DNA of 64,000 nt from Aurifilum marmelostoma (GCA_027559495.1 JAMXSV010000016.1:1364001-1428000); one strand, 5' to 3'; positions 31,657 to 43,852 are shown, counted from the first letter of the stretch. The notes: generated by a model from the letters alone, not told the origin. Numbers and translations: made by a program.

Positions 31657-33722
31657 ATGCTGTCAGACCAGTTTGGCGCGCTTATTGGGCTCGTCAGTCT
31701 CCAGAAGCTGGTTCAAAATGCGTCCCTGTGGAGACTGACCGCTACAACGCTGGCGTTGGCCATAATGGCCTTGATCATCGATTACGCCAGAATGTTAAGA
31801 CTGCGGTCCAAAATGGTTTGTTGATACATTCATCCTCTCACAAGGTGTCGGCAAGGTCCATTCATTCTGACCTCCTAGGCACACAGCCTCCCGGACCATT
31901 ACCGTACCCGATCGTTGGAAACACCTTCATGCTTCCAGACCACAAACCCTGGCTGTGGTTCGAAGAGCTGTCCAAGAAGTACGACGCCCCCCCTCATCAC
32001 GATATGGATAGGGAGGAACCCGACGGTCTGGATCAACGACGCCTGGGCAGCCTCGGAGTTGTTTGAGAAGCGAGCAGGCATCTACTCATCGCGCCCGCGC
32101 ATGGTGGTGTTTGCAGAGTTGGGGGCGGGGCAATCGAATCTCGTCAACATGTATACCTGGACCCCTGAGCAGCGAGAGCGCTGGCGTGTGCAGAGGAAAT
32201 TAATGCACTTTGCCGTGTATGTGTGGCGTTTTGGCACGATATCGTCCGACACTTTATTGTGAATCATTGACACTAACTCCTGGGCTCCATACAGAGGTGT
32301 TCAGCAAGTTCGAAAGTACCGCAGCTTTCAGAACGATGAGAGCCGCGTCGTCGCGTACGACATGCTTCGGAAACCGGAAGATTACGTGAAGCACTTTGAG
32401 CGATATGCCACGAGTGTGGTCAGCATTATCGGGTTTGGGAGAAGGGTCGAGAGTAGTGAGGATCCTATCATCACGGAGGGTAAGCTTAAGAGAGTCTCGG
32501 AACTAACTAATTCCCCTTTTGGATTTTTCAGCACATACAGGCATGAAGCAACCGTGGCTGACCATTATTGATCACTAGTCATCGCTGTGATGCAGCTGGC
32601 AGCGGAACTTAACGTGCCGGGGAAGACGTTCCCGATGTTGATGGAGACATTCCCTGCGCTGGCCAGATTCCCCAATGCCGTGGCGCCTTGGAAGCACGGA
32701 CTCGGGCGTAAGAGAGGTCATGGGTTCTTCTACGCAGTGGCTGAGGAGGCAGCTCAGACGCCGGGTCACGACGACAGCTTTGTCAAGCACCTCTTCGCCC
32801 AGAGGGACAAACTCAGCCTGGACGCCGAGGAGATCTCCAGCCTGAGCGGCAACCTGTTTGGCGCCGGCTCTGACACCAGTAGCAGCACGCTGGTCACATT
32901 CGTGCTGGCCTGCTGCGCGTTCCCAGAGGCTCTGGTCCCCGCCTGGGAGGAGCTGGACCGTGTGGTAGGCCCCCATCGGAGCCCACACTTTGACGACGAG
33001 CCCAACCTTCCCTACCTGCGGGCTTTTGTGAAGGAGGTGCTCCGGTGGCGGTCGGTTGCCATCATCGGAGGCCAACCTCACTCGCCCACTCAGGACGACG
33101 TGTACAAGGGATGGCTGATTCCCAAGGGCACATGGGTTCAAGGCAACGTCTGGGCAATTCACCACAACGAGCGGGAATTCCCGGACCCAGACAGGTTTAA
33201 TCCAAATAGGTACCTGCCGGGACACCCAGACAGCAGACCATTTCCCGGCGAGAGGGGTTACATGACCTTTGGTTGGGGCCGAAGGGTCTGCAGTGGTCAG
33301 GCACTGGCTGAGCAGGGGACCTGGGTTACTATTGCCAGGCTGCTCTGGGGCTTCCACATCCAAAAGAAGACGAGGCCAGACGGGAGTCTTGTGGAGGTTG
33401 ACATTTTCAACTACACGTAAGTTTTTTTGTTTTTCTCCATTGACTCTTGTTTCGTGCGTCTTGAGTTCAAGGGAAACGGCGACGACGACTGACTGGGCGT
33501 GATCGGTTCAACAATCACAGAAACGGCCTCAACATGCGGCCCCGCCCATTCGAATGCAGCATCGAGCCACGATCCGACGAGATCCGAGCGACGATCGAGC
33601 GCGAGGGCAGACAAGCTCTAGAGGACTTGGCACAGTATCGAGGCGAGAGCAAGTACCGCATGTCGACGTTCTATCAACAGAATGAACTTGCGATGAAAAT
33701 GTTTGGTGATGGCGTTAAATGA
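31657..33722 (+). CDS. Cytochrome P450 monooxygenase (frameshift in C run)
   Basis: Five exons: 31657-31815, 31887-32216, 32295-32479, 32579-33416 and 33521-33722; all junctions keep phase once one base is allowed for, giving about 570 residues. An N-terminal anchor (LTATTLALAIMALIIDYARM) is followed by the hinge PPGPLPYPIVGN, placing the enzyme on the ER membrane. The I-helix O2 motif is FGAGSDTSSST. ExxR is KEVLRWRS. The heme-binding loop is FGWGRRVCSGQALAE with the Cys ligand. It resembles fungal CYP families near CYP65/CYP620-type oxidases, but the family cannot be fixed by eye. In exon 2, SKKYDAP should continue as LITIWIGRNPTVWIND, but the frame is lost at C7 31987-31993 (one base too many). 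Probably a partner of the upstream FAD monooxygenase. Confidence 0.87.
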
Positions 33723-34156
33723 GATTATGAATATTTACGGCACATGTTTATGACACAACAAAGTTTGCAGGCTACCAGTTGCATCATGTTCTTCCTTCAT
33801 TGCGCCTGGAAGGTTGAATAGTTTTTGGGGGGGGGGATCCAATATAAAAAAATTAAAGAAAAAAAAAACCACCTAAACCCGCTACTCCCGAGAGTAATCG
33901 CGCTGTGTACGCACGTAATTCTTCGGAATAGCACAGAGCACGGGGGGGACCCATTGTCGGGACGTGGCGACTCCCTCTGATCTCGGTAAGCGAAATAAGC
34001 TTGATCGGTCCCCGACGACCAGCAGACGCAGAAAAATTCAGACCGAATCGGCCATGTAGCGGAATAAGAACTGTTAAGGGGTACTTGTGGCGCGCATTTT
34101 CCGTGCGCTAATAAGTACATCCTGCAGAATGGGTATCATCCAAAACAGGCGACATT
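33723..34156. other. Intergenic between P450 and tRNA-Asp
   Basis: 3' flank of the P450 gene with a G8 run near 33828 and A-rich DNA at 33845-33869. No gene seen. Confidence 0.5.
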
Positions 34157-34263
34157 TCTCTTGTAGTATAGTGGTCAGTATGCGAGCTTGTCAAAGAGGG
34201 TTAGGGTTTACATCCTGCTCCTCCAGCACGCTCGAGACCCGGGTTCAATTCCCGGCGAGAGAG
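34157..34263 (+). tRNA. tRNA-Asp (GTC) with a 35-base intron
   Basis: Acceptor stem TCTCTTG pairs with CGAGAGA (seven pairs, one G-U). The A box lies in TAGTATAGTGGTCAGTA. The anticodon stem CGAGC/GCTCG encloses the loop TTGTCAC with anticodon GTC at 34190-34192. The intron sits in the canonical place, one base 3' of the anticodon (34194-34228). The T arm is CCGGGTTCAATTCCCGG. The discriminator is G at 34263, and T runs just downstream fit RNA polymerase III termination. Confidence 0.93.
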
Positions 34264-34281
34264 TTCTTTTTCTCCTTTTTT
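34264..34281 (+). terminator. Pol III T-run terminator of tRNA-Asp
   Basis: Successive T runs (TTCTTTTTCTCCTTTTTT) begin right after the tRNA 3' end. Confidence 0.7.
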
Positions 34282-34359
34282 CTTTTTCGTTGCTATTGTC
34301 AGTATCATACATATCATCTTGTTTTTAGTTTGCTTTACAGAGACAGTAAGTATCAGGTA

Positions 34360-34760
34360 CCAACAGCTGCTAGCTAGCTTCGTTTTTGTCTTTCTATGCA
34401 CCTGGGATTAAGCAAGCCTATATAGTAGTAGTAAGTAAAGTTTTAGCATAATCACAACTATTCTATAATAACAACTATGCTAAAAGAGATGCTTAATGTT
34501 TTATTAGAGTGTAAAAAAGAGAATGGAAGTACGAAAGTGTAAAGATAAGATATATGCTCTTATAACCTTCTAGGCTATTCCTCTGTTTTTCAACTTCCTT
34601 AAAAAAGATATTAGCAACCCAGTGTTCTCTTTGCCTGGAAATACTATCAACTTTGACTGATCCCAAGTCCTTTATTGTTGTTCCAAAATATTTTCTAAGA
34701 TGTTAATCACAGGAAGTACCACTTTTCCCCTAGTTAGGGTTTTCCTCAGTCACATTGAAA
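34360..34760. other. AT-rich, CpG-poor island downstream of the tRNA
   Basis: About 400 bases very rich in A/T with only a few CpG, unlike the surrounding DNA. It is compatible with a short RIP-mutated repeat relic, but no terminal repeats or coding remnants are visible. Confidence 0.45.
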
Positions 34761-35223
34761 AAGCACAACAAGATATGTACAAGCCAGACAACATCCCATA
34801 GGATCTTGAACCAGGGCTTGATGTGATCACATGAGAGATAGCTAACCATCGTCGTCTGCCTACTTTGAGGGCATATCACCTCTCCATCAGTCGACAATAT
34901 GCCTCCAGACTCACCCCACAGTCTCGACACTCGACATCAATGGAGCAAGGACAGCTTACAGTGATGTGTTTATTTATCCATCACGTACGTATTCAGCTCC
35001 ATGACTGTTTCGTGCCAGGTGCCAGCAATCAATGCAACAAACAGCCTCTCTACTGCATTCCTTCTCTTCATCAAGCAAAAACCTGAGACATCACAGTGAG
35101 TTAGCCAGCATAACAACTAATGATAGATCACAGTGCTGACATATACTCAAGACCTCAGGCAGACGAACGAGCCAACCTGAAAACAATAAAGCAACGTTAG
35201 GAGTCTGAGGCCAAGCATACCAA

Positions 35224-35691
35224 ATGTGCCTAGTCTTCGCCCACAAGCACTACCAGTGTGGCCACATCAAGGGCCCCTTCCGCCAGAATATCTTCCAGCC
35301 ATGCGAACGCGTAAAACGAGAGCAGGCCAGGGCCAAGATCAAGAACAAGAACAATGGGGAGGGCGGCCCCGACACCAGCTCTGAGGACGCCGCCGACGGC
35401 CCCGGCACGCCCTGTACCGTCATTCGGACTTTCGGTCCAGACCATCCTCTCCGGCGCCCCATCAAGTGCGCATCATGTGCGCACAGCTGGTTGAATGCTG
35501 TGAACTACGAGTGGGATACCAGTACCAGAGCATGCTGGCCCTTGGTCCGTGGGCACTACCGGCGTGCAGCTGAGAGGCAGAGGCACGCAGCTCTCGACAG
35601 GGCTTGGACCCAGGGAGAGTACGGATGGTTTGAGGAGCACCAGAGACGCGTGTGTATACCTGGCGTCTTTGCCGTCATGTGTCAGCTCTGA
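35224..35691 (+). CDS. Small Cys/His-rich hypothetical protein
   Basis: Intronless 155-residue protein, no signal peptide or membrane segment. It starts MCLVFAHKHYQCGH, with Cys/His spacing that could bind a metal, and has further Cys at CASCAHSW. The middle is basic (KREQARAKIKNKNN), and the C-terminal half is rich in Trp, Arg and His. The MC-x(n)-CGH beginning recurs in many small uncharacterised fungal proteins, and a similar start occurs in the ORF at 55903. Function unknown. Convergent with the large acidic protein gene, 162 bases away. Confidence 0.6.
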   Translation: MCLVFAHKHYQCGHIKGPFRQNIFQPCERVKREQARAKIKNKNNGEGGPDTSSEDAADGPGTPCTVIRTFGPDHPLRRPIKCASCAHSWLNAVNYEWDTSTRACWPLVRGHYRRAAERQRHAALDRAWTQGEYGWFEEHQRRVCIPGVFAVMCQL

Positions 35692-35853
35692 GCAATCGGA
35701 TATCCTGTTGAAGCAGATAATTATGGGATAAAGGTATTTGATTAATCAAAAAAGAGTCAACAGAGCAGGTTTCCGAGCTGGAGTCCCTGTGTCCGGCTTT
35801 GACGCATAAATCCCGTCCCCCCCCTTCGTACCCTAGCCTCCGTGTCTTCGTGT

Positions 35854-38800
35854 TCACGTCATGCTCTCATCCCTGCTACTTAAGGGCATGGCACTACTGC
35901 GCAAAAAAGGGCTTCTTTCGTCGTTGGCATCATGATTCGCCTCGTAAGATGTTCTCCTGTACCGATCGTCGTTGGCTGCGATGCCATTACCACCATACGT
36001 CTGTGGAAACGTCCCCGAGACGGGCCTTGTTCGGCCAGCTGTTACCGGTTCGGCGTTGTTGTTACCGTTGGTATTGCTCTCAAAGACATTACGCATCCTC
36101 TGGAAGAGATTGCTTCCCCGATTCGGACTGTTGTTATTACTGCTGGCTGCGACGTGGCTCGGAGCTGTCACGCTGACAGAGGACCCTGCACGAGTGCGTT
36201 GCTGAAAAGGGTTGTAGACCGAGCCCTTGTTGCTGTTGGCGTGGGTGTTATTATTCATGGCATGGATACTATTCGACTCGCTCCTGAATGGATCGTATTC
36301 GCCATTGCTGGTGCTGCTGAGAGAGCTGTCTCCCCTGGGACGGCCTCCCCAGCTGGACAGGTACTGCTGGTAGCCCGAGCTCGGGACAGAAGGCCAGCTG
36401 TCGCGAATCACTGGCTCGTGCTTGTCTGCGGCCAGTGACGAGTGAATTGGCGAGGACTGATCAGATGAGAGTGTCGTCTGGCTGTGCAGTGACATGGGCA
36501 CGGAATCGTTGCGGGCATGCCACGGCGTGTTGGTCACGTCGCGAGGGGCAAACAAGTCTGGATCCAGCTCTCCATCGCCAGGACGTTCTGGAGCCTGCTG
36601 AGGCTGGGAGAGATCTATGTCGTGGCCTTCATGCTGTCCACTCTCATAGGTAGAAGGAGGTGTCTGGTGGTGAGGAGGAGGTGAGGAGCTCTGCGCAGTT
36701 GTTGGCCTCGTGGCTGAGATTGGTGTCTGAGACCTCCGTTCCGGATTCCATCGGCTCTCGGATAGGCCATGAGTCTCAGCAGACTCGCTGTTGTCATGAG
36801 TGGTAGGTGTCAGACGGGCTGGCGAGCGCAGCTCATCTTCATGGTCTGCTGCCCAATCTGCACGGACAATGCTGTGTCCTCCAAGATAGGAGCCATCCGA
36901 GAAACGAACAGGAGTGGTCTCGCGTGTGCTTCCAAGGCTCCCGATCGAGCTTCGTGACCTGTGGCCACGGGTGCCCTGAGAACCCAGCGTGATATCAACG
37001 CCACGGCCTGCGCTCAGAGAAGAAGAGCGGTGGCCGTCCTGGTCCAGAGCGGGTTTCTCGTCGCCATGTTCTGCCTGGTGCACAAGGATCTCGCTGGGCT
37101 CGTTGGCCACTTCACCATAGGTAGAGCCATCAGCCTCAGCATCATCATCGTCGTCGTCATCATCATCTTCGAAAAGGGCATCCGTCCCCTGCACGGTGTG
37201 CGCACTTTCGTCGGGCAAATTACCCAGTTCGTTGTGGAATTGTTTGGGTGTGTCGGCACGATCAAGCTGTCGCTCTTGACCAGGCTGATCTTCGGCAAGA
37301 CCATCATTTTCTCCAACATCAACCTTTGATTTCGGCTCATCCTTGGTGCTCTGATCGTTCACGTCATGTGCCCTGCCGTTGGCGGTCTCCGATGAGTTCA
37401 CGTCGGGCTCGTTTTCTTCCGCGAGGATGCTGGCCCCATAACCTTCCCCATCATAATTTGTTTGAATCTCAGCCGTCGGTGATGAGCCTTGATGACTGGC
37501 TGGAGCAAACTCCTCGTTATGGTCATCGTAGCCATCCTTGTTGTGGTTTTCTTGATCATCTTGTTCCGTATCAGAGTGTTCTTTAGATATTGCTGGCGTC
37601 CCGGCATCAGGCGTGGGCGTGTCATCAGGATGCTCGGACTCGTCGAGCTTTTCCTCGACTTGTGCTCTGTTTTCCATGAGATCCGAGCTCTGCTGGCCGT
37701 GCTGCGCCTTTTCAGTCGTGTGAAGCTCTGCGTTGTTGGCGACATCATCTGAAGTAGGAGATAACGCGCTATTGTCTCGCAGGGCTCTGCTGTCATCGTC
37801 GTGCATCGGCTGTTGCGGGGCGGAGACAGTCGTATGCAATTCTTCTGGCTGCGGATTGTCTGAGTGTAGGCTCTGCATCGACGGTCCAGAGGCTGTGGAC
37901 TGGTGGTCATTTTCTGCCTCATGGCCATGTGGAATTTCTTCACCTGTAGGTGCAGTGTTTTCAGAAGGCGCTGTCTCAACCGGATGCTGGTCCTGCTGAG
38001 AACTTCCGGCCATACTCACGCCTTCATCTTGCGAATTTTCGGGCGTAACCGTTGCAGAGCGATGTCCTGTGGGCACACCCTCGCCAAGTTCCCGTCGTGG
38101 TGTGGGAGGTACTGCAAATAGGCCCTCGTCGTCTTCGTCGTTCATCGCGGTAGGGGTGTCGGTACAGATGGCCGGCAGAGTTTCCGCTTCAGCCGTGCCA
38201 GTGCCATCTTCTTTCTGGATGTCAATCTCGTCCTGAGATTCATGACCCGATGGCTCAGTAGCAGCATGGTGAAGATCATCGGGGTCGTTGTCGGCGTCAC
38301 TTCTCCTGGCTTGAAGCTCATTAGGCACGGCAGCCCCTTCTTCTTCTTCCTGGCCATGATCGGGTACCTCCTCTGTGCTTGTCGTTACGTTGTCGGTGCC
38401 TTCGATGCTTTTGTTCAAATCCACTGGCTCGTCGATGCCGTGGGTCATGGTCCCTGGGATAGGCTCAACCCCATGGCGATCGAGGGTCTCTTCGGCTTGG
38501 TGGCTGATGGGATCTTGACTGCTGCCCGCGTTGGAAAGGGAGTGTTCTTCCTGGCCTGAGCCCTCCACTGGCGCCTCAGGGTCTTTGACCTCGCGTGAAG
38601 GAAGACCATCTAGAGACTGATCGGCATTGCCAGTTTCTTGTAAGGAGAGTGGCACACCATCTCCTGGCTCTTGTGCCTCGTTGAAAGCCTCGTGGGTGTC
38701 AGGATGAGCATCTGAGGAAACATCCTCCACATCATGATTTGAGTCCACAACTTTGCTTCCTGATTGCTCTTCGTGGTCATCAGAGGTGCCATCAGTGGTG

Positions 38801-40453
38801 CCATCAGCATCAGCATCCAGTCCATTGAGGGACCTTTGTTGGTCATGAGCTGACGCTTCGTCGGCGGGAGCGTTGTTTGCGGAACCTTCTTCAAAAGTTC
38901 CAGGCGTAGTCTCATGCTCTTCTTCGTCGTGGCTGATTCCGACAACAGTGGGAGAGCGATCTCTTATGGGGGAAGTGGGCGTGTCATTCTCTTGTTGTAT
39001 CTCAGCGGGGGCTGCGGCCATGTCAAGATAATCTTCCGCTGTGCCACCTTTGACGATGCCTGTCGGTGATGTGGTCTCGCTAGTGGTCTCCGCTGGAATA
39101 TGTGATGCCTCATTCTCTAGCACATTGCGTTCCTGTGCCGCCTTGTGTTCGTCCGCGACTTGTTGAACTTGAGTCACTTGAACTTCCGATGGTTGCTCCG
39201 GACCTGGCATGTCCTGTTGCTGCTCTTTGACAGGGCCGGTGTCCGCATCCCTGGGCTCTTGCACTACGTCCTGTTCAGAGGACAATGAGGTGTCTTTCTC
39301 ATGAGGGACCGTAGGAGATCCCATGTCGTCAGCATCACCATGTTGCGTCAGGACACTGGTCTCGTGGTTGTCGGTTGATGAAGTAGGGTTTTGTTCCGCA
39401 TCGGATCCTCCAATTGACTCCACATGCACAGACTTGACCTGAGCAATAGTATTGGTGTCTGGTGACTTCTCATCTGCAGACACATCTGCCCGATCGACTG
39501 TGGAGCCATTATCTTTTGGCGTGGACCCCTTTGCCTCGAGGTCATTATCGATGGACTGCTTCTCCGGCTGAACATCTCCCCGTAGAGTAGGATCTTGCTC
39601 CGAAGCCTTGATGTCTCCGGCCTCGACTTCCTTGTTACCAGGAGAAGCCGCAACAGACGCCTCTTCCTCCTGCTCCAGGGTACCCTCTGGTTGCGATTCG
39701 ACTTCTTCTGCCGTTAAGGGAACGCTTGTGGACAGCGGCGCATCGTCTTGTGGCTTCTGCTGCTGCGGTGGCTCCGTATGTTCTGCGGGGACAGCTTGAT
39801 CACCCTGCGAGGATCCGGCTCGGCGCTTCCTTCTTGTTGGCAGTGGAGGCAGCGGAGCGTTCATATGCTCGTCAATCATGCGATTTATGTCCTATAAAAA
39901 TTATAGGGTTCTTGTTAGAAGGATCTTCGGTCCACTAGAGGAGCAGCGGGACGGGCAAAGAACGTAATTAAAAGGAAAAAAAGAGAAAATGAGGGCAGCC
40001 GTCACTTACCCGTCTCCTCTCTCCCAGCTCACTGAGCTTCTTGTGGCTCTCCTGCAGCACTCGCTCTGCCTCGTCTTCCACTTCTTTCATCTTGGCGTCC
40101 GCTTCTTCCTCTGTGCTCTTCCTGTCGCCCTCTAGTTTCGTCGCCCGGTCGGCATCCTCCTTCTGGTCGCGCCCGTGCAATTCCTCATCTTCCTTTTGCC
40201 GTCGGGCAGCTATCTCCTCGTCTTCTCTCCGGCGTTTTTCTGCAATCTCATCCCGCTCGGATTTGCGCCGCTGGGTGAGCTCACCCGTCTCTCTCTGGAA
40301 GGCATCCTGCAGTTCCGCAACAACGCTGTCCCGCCAGGCCTCGAGAGCGTCGAGCTTCTCGTCGTGCACCTTCGGGTCAAGAGAAGTGATGGTGGTGTGG
40401 ATATCTTGGAGAATCTGGTTCATATGCTGAACCAGAGCCGAGACGTCAGACAT
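35854..40453 (-). CDS. Large acidic, mostly disordered coiled-coil protein, unknown function
   Basis: Exons 40453-40010 and 39891-35854, with a 118-base intron (GTAAGT...TATAG) in phase 0, encode 1493 residues. The first exon (148 residues) begins MSDVSALVQHMNQILQDIHT and is a long charged coiled coil (RRKSERDEIAEKRRREDEE and onward). The second exon starts with a basic patch (PLPPLPTRRKRRAG). It then runs for over 1000 residues of Glu/Asp/Ser/Thr/Pro/His-rich sequence without predicted fold, including an eight-to-nine Asp run. It ends with a Ser/Asn-rich tail containing FQRMRNVFESNTNGN and RSPFLRSSAMPLSSRDES. I do not recognise the family. The layout suggests a scaffold or cytoskeleton/trafficking adaptor, which is only a guess. 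ATG 40453 was preferred over an upstream in-frame ATG at 40594, whose extra residues look like translated leader. Confidence 0.75.
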
Positions 40454-42590
40454 CTTTGCAACTATGACTTTAGCTTCTCCGGGCGATGCTCTAGGGTTGT
40501 CGAATGATGTCAAGGAGCACGTCTTTTTCTTTGATGATGTCTCGCACCGACAAGCTTCTGACTGCAGCACAGTTGCAGTTGGAAATCGAACCACCCAGAG
40601 GCGAGAAGAGCCAATAACAAGGGGGGAAAATATGAATTAATTCTTAGAATGATTGTTTAAAACAAGATTGACGATGTATTGCTTCTTCTAAACCCCCGTT
40701 GATAAGAAAAGATCTAGGAGCCAGCCCAGTGGGCTCGGTTGGGTGATTGAGACCTACCAAGTGTCACTTAGTCAGGGCGAAGAAGGGGTTCATCCGAAGA
40801 GAAACAGGAGGCCAGAATCAAACGGTAGATACTAGTCACCATGAAGCTGATGGGTCAATGATCAACAGTGGGGCTTACTGTCGTTGCCCAATCCAAAGCC
40901 TCCGCCTAAGTTGTGCTCAGTTGTTCATCACAGGCCTAAGGAACTAGGGTCGACGTTGGTCACCGACATGGCTGTCCCTTTGCATTACTGTGTATGAAGG
41001 CATAGAACCGGATGGGCAGCGGGCTAGCAGGGCACACAAGAGAGTAGATTTCTGATACGTTGTTTGCAGGTTGAGTTTATGCGTTGTCTGCCAGTTTCCA
41101 CGGATTGAATGGAGGAAGGGGGGTCACATATGCGCTCCAGACCGTGGATCACCGGAAGGGCGGCCTCTCATTGGACATGCCCAAGAGCCCAGCATGAATC
41201 TGGGCTGCTATACAGCTCCATCCTGCCCAAGCAAGCACAATTGGTCGCGGTAGAAGCCATGCATGATGTCAGGCGTCGATGGCCCGAAAACCCTGGGTTT
41301 ATGGTGACTTATTTTGTCCTTTATCAACCCAAATACATAAATGGATGCATGAATTAATTACAGTTGCCAGGTAAGGTGTTGGTGTCCTGTGGAAGAATGA
41401 ATGTCAGGGGGTCACCCTAAACCTTTTCGAGGAATATTTACGAAAGATGCAGGTGAAGCTCCTTGTACCAATCAGGATTTTTTACGACGTGAAATCATGG
41501 AGTCCAACGTCTCGGGTCTGCGGGGGTATGTGATTTATAAATCCAGGTGAGGCAAGCCGGATTTGAGGCAGTGTGTCAGAAAACAAGGATCCAAGCCGTG
41601 GAGGGGTGGACCACTTCGCAAAGGGGGAGGGGGCGGGGGTAAAAAAAAATTAAGCATTTGGGCTGTGCATAAGGCTGAACCAATACCGATCGATATGCGA
41701 GACGTACAGCATGAGCCAGGACTGGGCTCCTGAGCCCGTCATTAATTATACAACGCGAGAAGGCGTACGAGATGACATTCTGCACTTGACTGAGAAAACT
41801 TTTCTGGTCCTACGCAGCAGGGTGAGCTTTATTAATTATCCCAGTCATGGCTGCGCCTCGACTCTCTGGTCCTGTGGCGTGTCTGGGAAGCTCGCATTGT
41901 CACTGCTGGGCTTGCTTGAGTTTCAGACTCTGACGTCCCTCCCTGCTGACATGACGCAAGCCCACTTTTTGGAGCCTCTATTACCTCACCGATTTGACAA
42001 CGGTTGCATTCCATCACAGGATCAAGATCAACCAGCAACGGGCAGAATGGATGTCAGCACATCGATCAACGGGATTGGCTGGACTACAGTCACTAGAGCT
42101 TGAATGATATTGGTTTTAATGATACAATGAGGTTGTCATTACGAGTCTTCCTGAACACCAAAGATTTGTATTAATTACAGTAATAACACTATGATGTTGG
42201 CAACAAATAGGGTCAGCATCATGTGCACGGGTCCGTAAATTCGTCATTCCTTCATAATAGAATCTTGTCTGTAACCTGTCCTAATTACGACGCTTGAGAG
42301 GCACTCGATGACTGGCATCGACCAGTGATGATAAGAGACACCTTCCAGCCAATACGGGCGCTGCCCCACGGAGGCCAACAGATGATGTTGAGAAGAAAGA
42401 AGAAGAAAAAAAAAGAAGCAATAAAAATCCAGCGGGGGAAAAAAAAAAAAAAAAAAGGCACGAGTGAGGACTTATATGGCTCTACCATCCGAGATCTATC
42501 AGACTTCCTCTCAAGATAGATCGCAACCAACTCTTTTAGTTGTACTTTTTTCCCTTTTTTCCTCGTCGATATCCCCATTATCATCAACAA
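40454..42590. other. 2.1 kb intergenic region, no gene seen
   Basis: Promoter side of the acidic protein gene and 3' side of the TM-protein gene. It includes A-runs at about 42395-42458 (one of 18 A). Open frames such as 41711-42103 lack support. Confidence 0.55.
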
Positions 42591-43648
42591 TTAGATTCGC
42601 CTCAGCTCGGCGCCCTTTGTAGCCATTGCCGATCTCCTCCTGTACGTCTCGCGGTACTGCACGCGCTCGAAGAAACCAAAGCCGATGACGGCGAAGCCGA
42701 TGACGAGCCAGACACCGGCGACGATGAGACCCACGGGGAAGATGAGAAGGTTGACGCCTGGCAGGACAAAGGCAACGGTGCCGTTGGCGAGCCCAGCCAC
42801 AACCTCGTCGACGGCGATCTGTGCCTGGGCCGTGGTCGACAGCTCAACCAAGGTGGAGAAGGCACCTGCCACGAAGGCGGCCTCGTTGGACGAGACGTTG
42901 GTGGTGACCGTCTCTCCAGCTGCGTTCTGTGCCGAGAGGGTCACGGTAGGCATCACATAAGCCTGTGCCTCAGCTCTACAAGACGAGAGCAAAACAAAAA
43001 TAGTCAGTCTCGTGAAAAAGAAAAAAAATCATGCCAAGATGGTGTGGTGGTGGTGGTGGTTCAGGGGAGAGTGTGTACTTACGAGGACAGCTCGCCGGCG
43101 GCCATCTTGCTCTGGTCGATCTGGCCGACAAATGTATAAGATTGCAGCAGCTTCAGGTCCTGCCGGGTGTTGAGCATGGCCTGTGCCGTGGATGCGCTCA
43201 CGGGGCTGACGCTGGCGCCGTTGTAGCTCAGTGACACCTGGACCTGGTCGGCCGGAATGCCAGCAAACTCGTCTCTCGAGGCGCTGATCTGGTACAGTCG
43301 GAGGTCGGCCTCGAAGGCTCCGGTCTGGGTGTCGAGGGCCGGCAGGTTGTAGCAAGCACAGGTGCCGGACGGGTTGGACGCCTCGGACAGCTTGGATAGG
43401 GCCGTCTGGCATGCCGCGGTGACCTCGGCGTCCCATGCTGTCGCGTTGGCCGTGCTGTTTGTGCTGACCAGACCCGACGAGGACTGCCTGCTGCTGAGGA
43501 CAACACGCCTGGCGGCCGAGATGGCCATCCTCGACTCGAGCGCCCGCGAAGATCTTCCAGTGAGCGCGCCCTCTGCCACCAGGTCCGCCACGCCTCCTGC
43601 CTGAGCCCCCACGGCGAGCAACGCCAACAATGTCGTCGGGAAGAACAT
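42591..43648 (-). CDS. Signal-peptide protein with C-terminal membrane helix, unknown
   Basis: Exons 43648-43083 and 42975-42591, with a GTAAGT...TTGTAG intron in phase 2, encode 316 residues. MFFPTTLLALLAVGAQAGG is a signal peptide. The body is Ala/Ser/Thr-rich with two close Cys (CACYNLP) and three N-glycosylation sequons (NST, NAT, NGT). A hydrophobic C-terminal helix pair (FVLPGVNLLIFPVGLIVAGV, then WLVIGFAVIGFGFFE) is followed by a short basic cytosolic tail, YRETYRRRSAMATKGAELRR. A type I plasma-membrane or secretory-pathway protein is expected. I do not recognise the family. Confidence 0.75.
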
Positions 43649-43821
43649 GGTGACTCTGCTGAGTTTTCCGAGATATTATATACCGCCTTTCTACGCGAGC
43701 ACACAAACCCCTTCTCTCGGTCTGATTAACGGCAGCGACCACACTGTGGTGCTATTCGGGTAGTAGCAGGTGGTTGTAGTAGTGAATTAAGATCCGGCCG
43801 GCGGTGGGATTGAGTCCTGTT

Positions 43822-43823
<2 letters not shown>

Positions 43824-43852
<29 letters not shown>
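43824..43852. repeat. Poly-T tract of 29
   Basis: A run of 29 T, poly-A on the minus strand. It has no target-site duplication or element that I can see beside it. Confidence 0.85.

Noticed and set aside
43824..43852. Poly-T as the tail of a retroposed gene on the minus strand
   Set aside because: No adjacent coding relic or target-site duplication was found.
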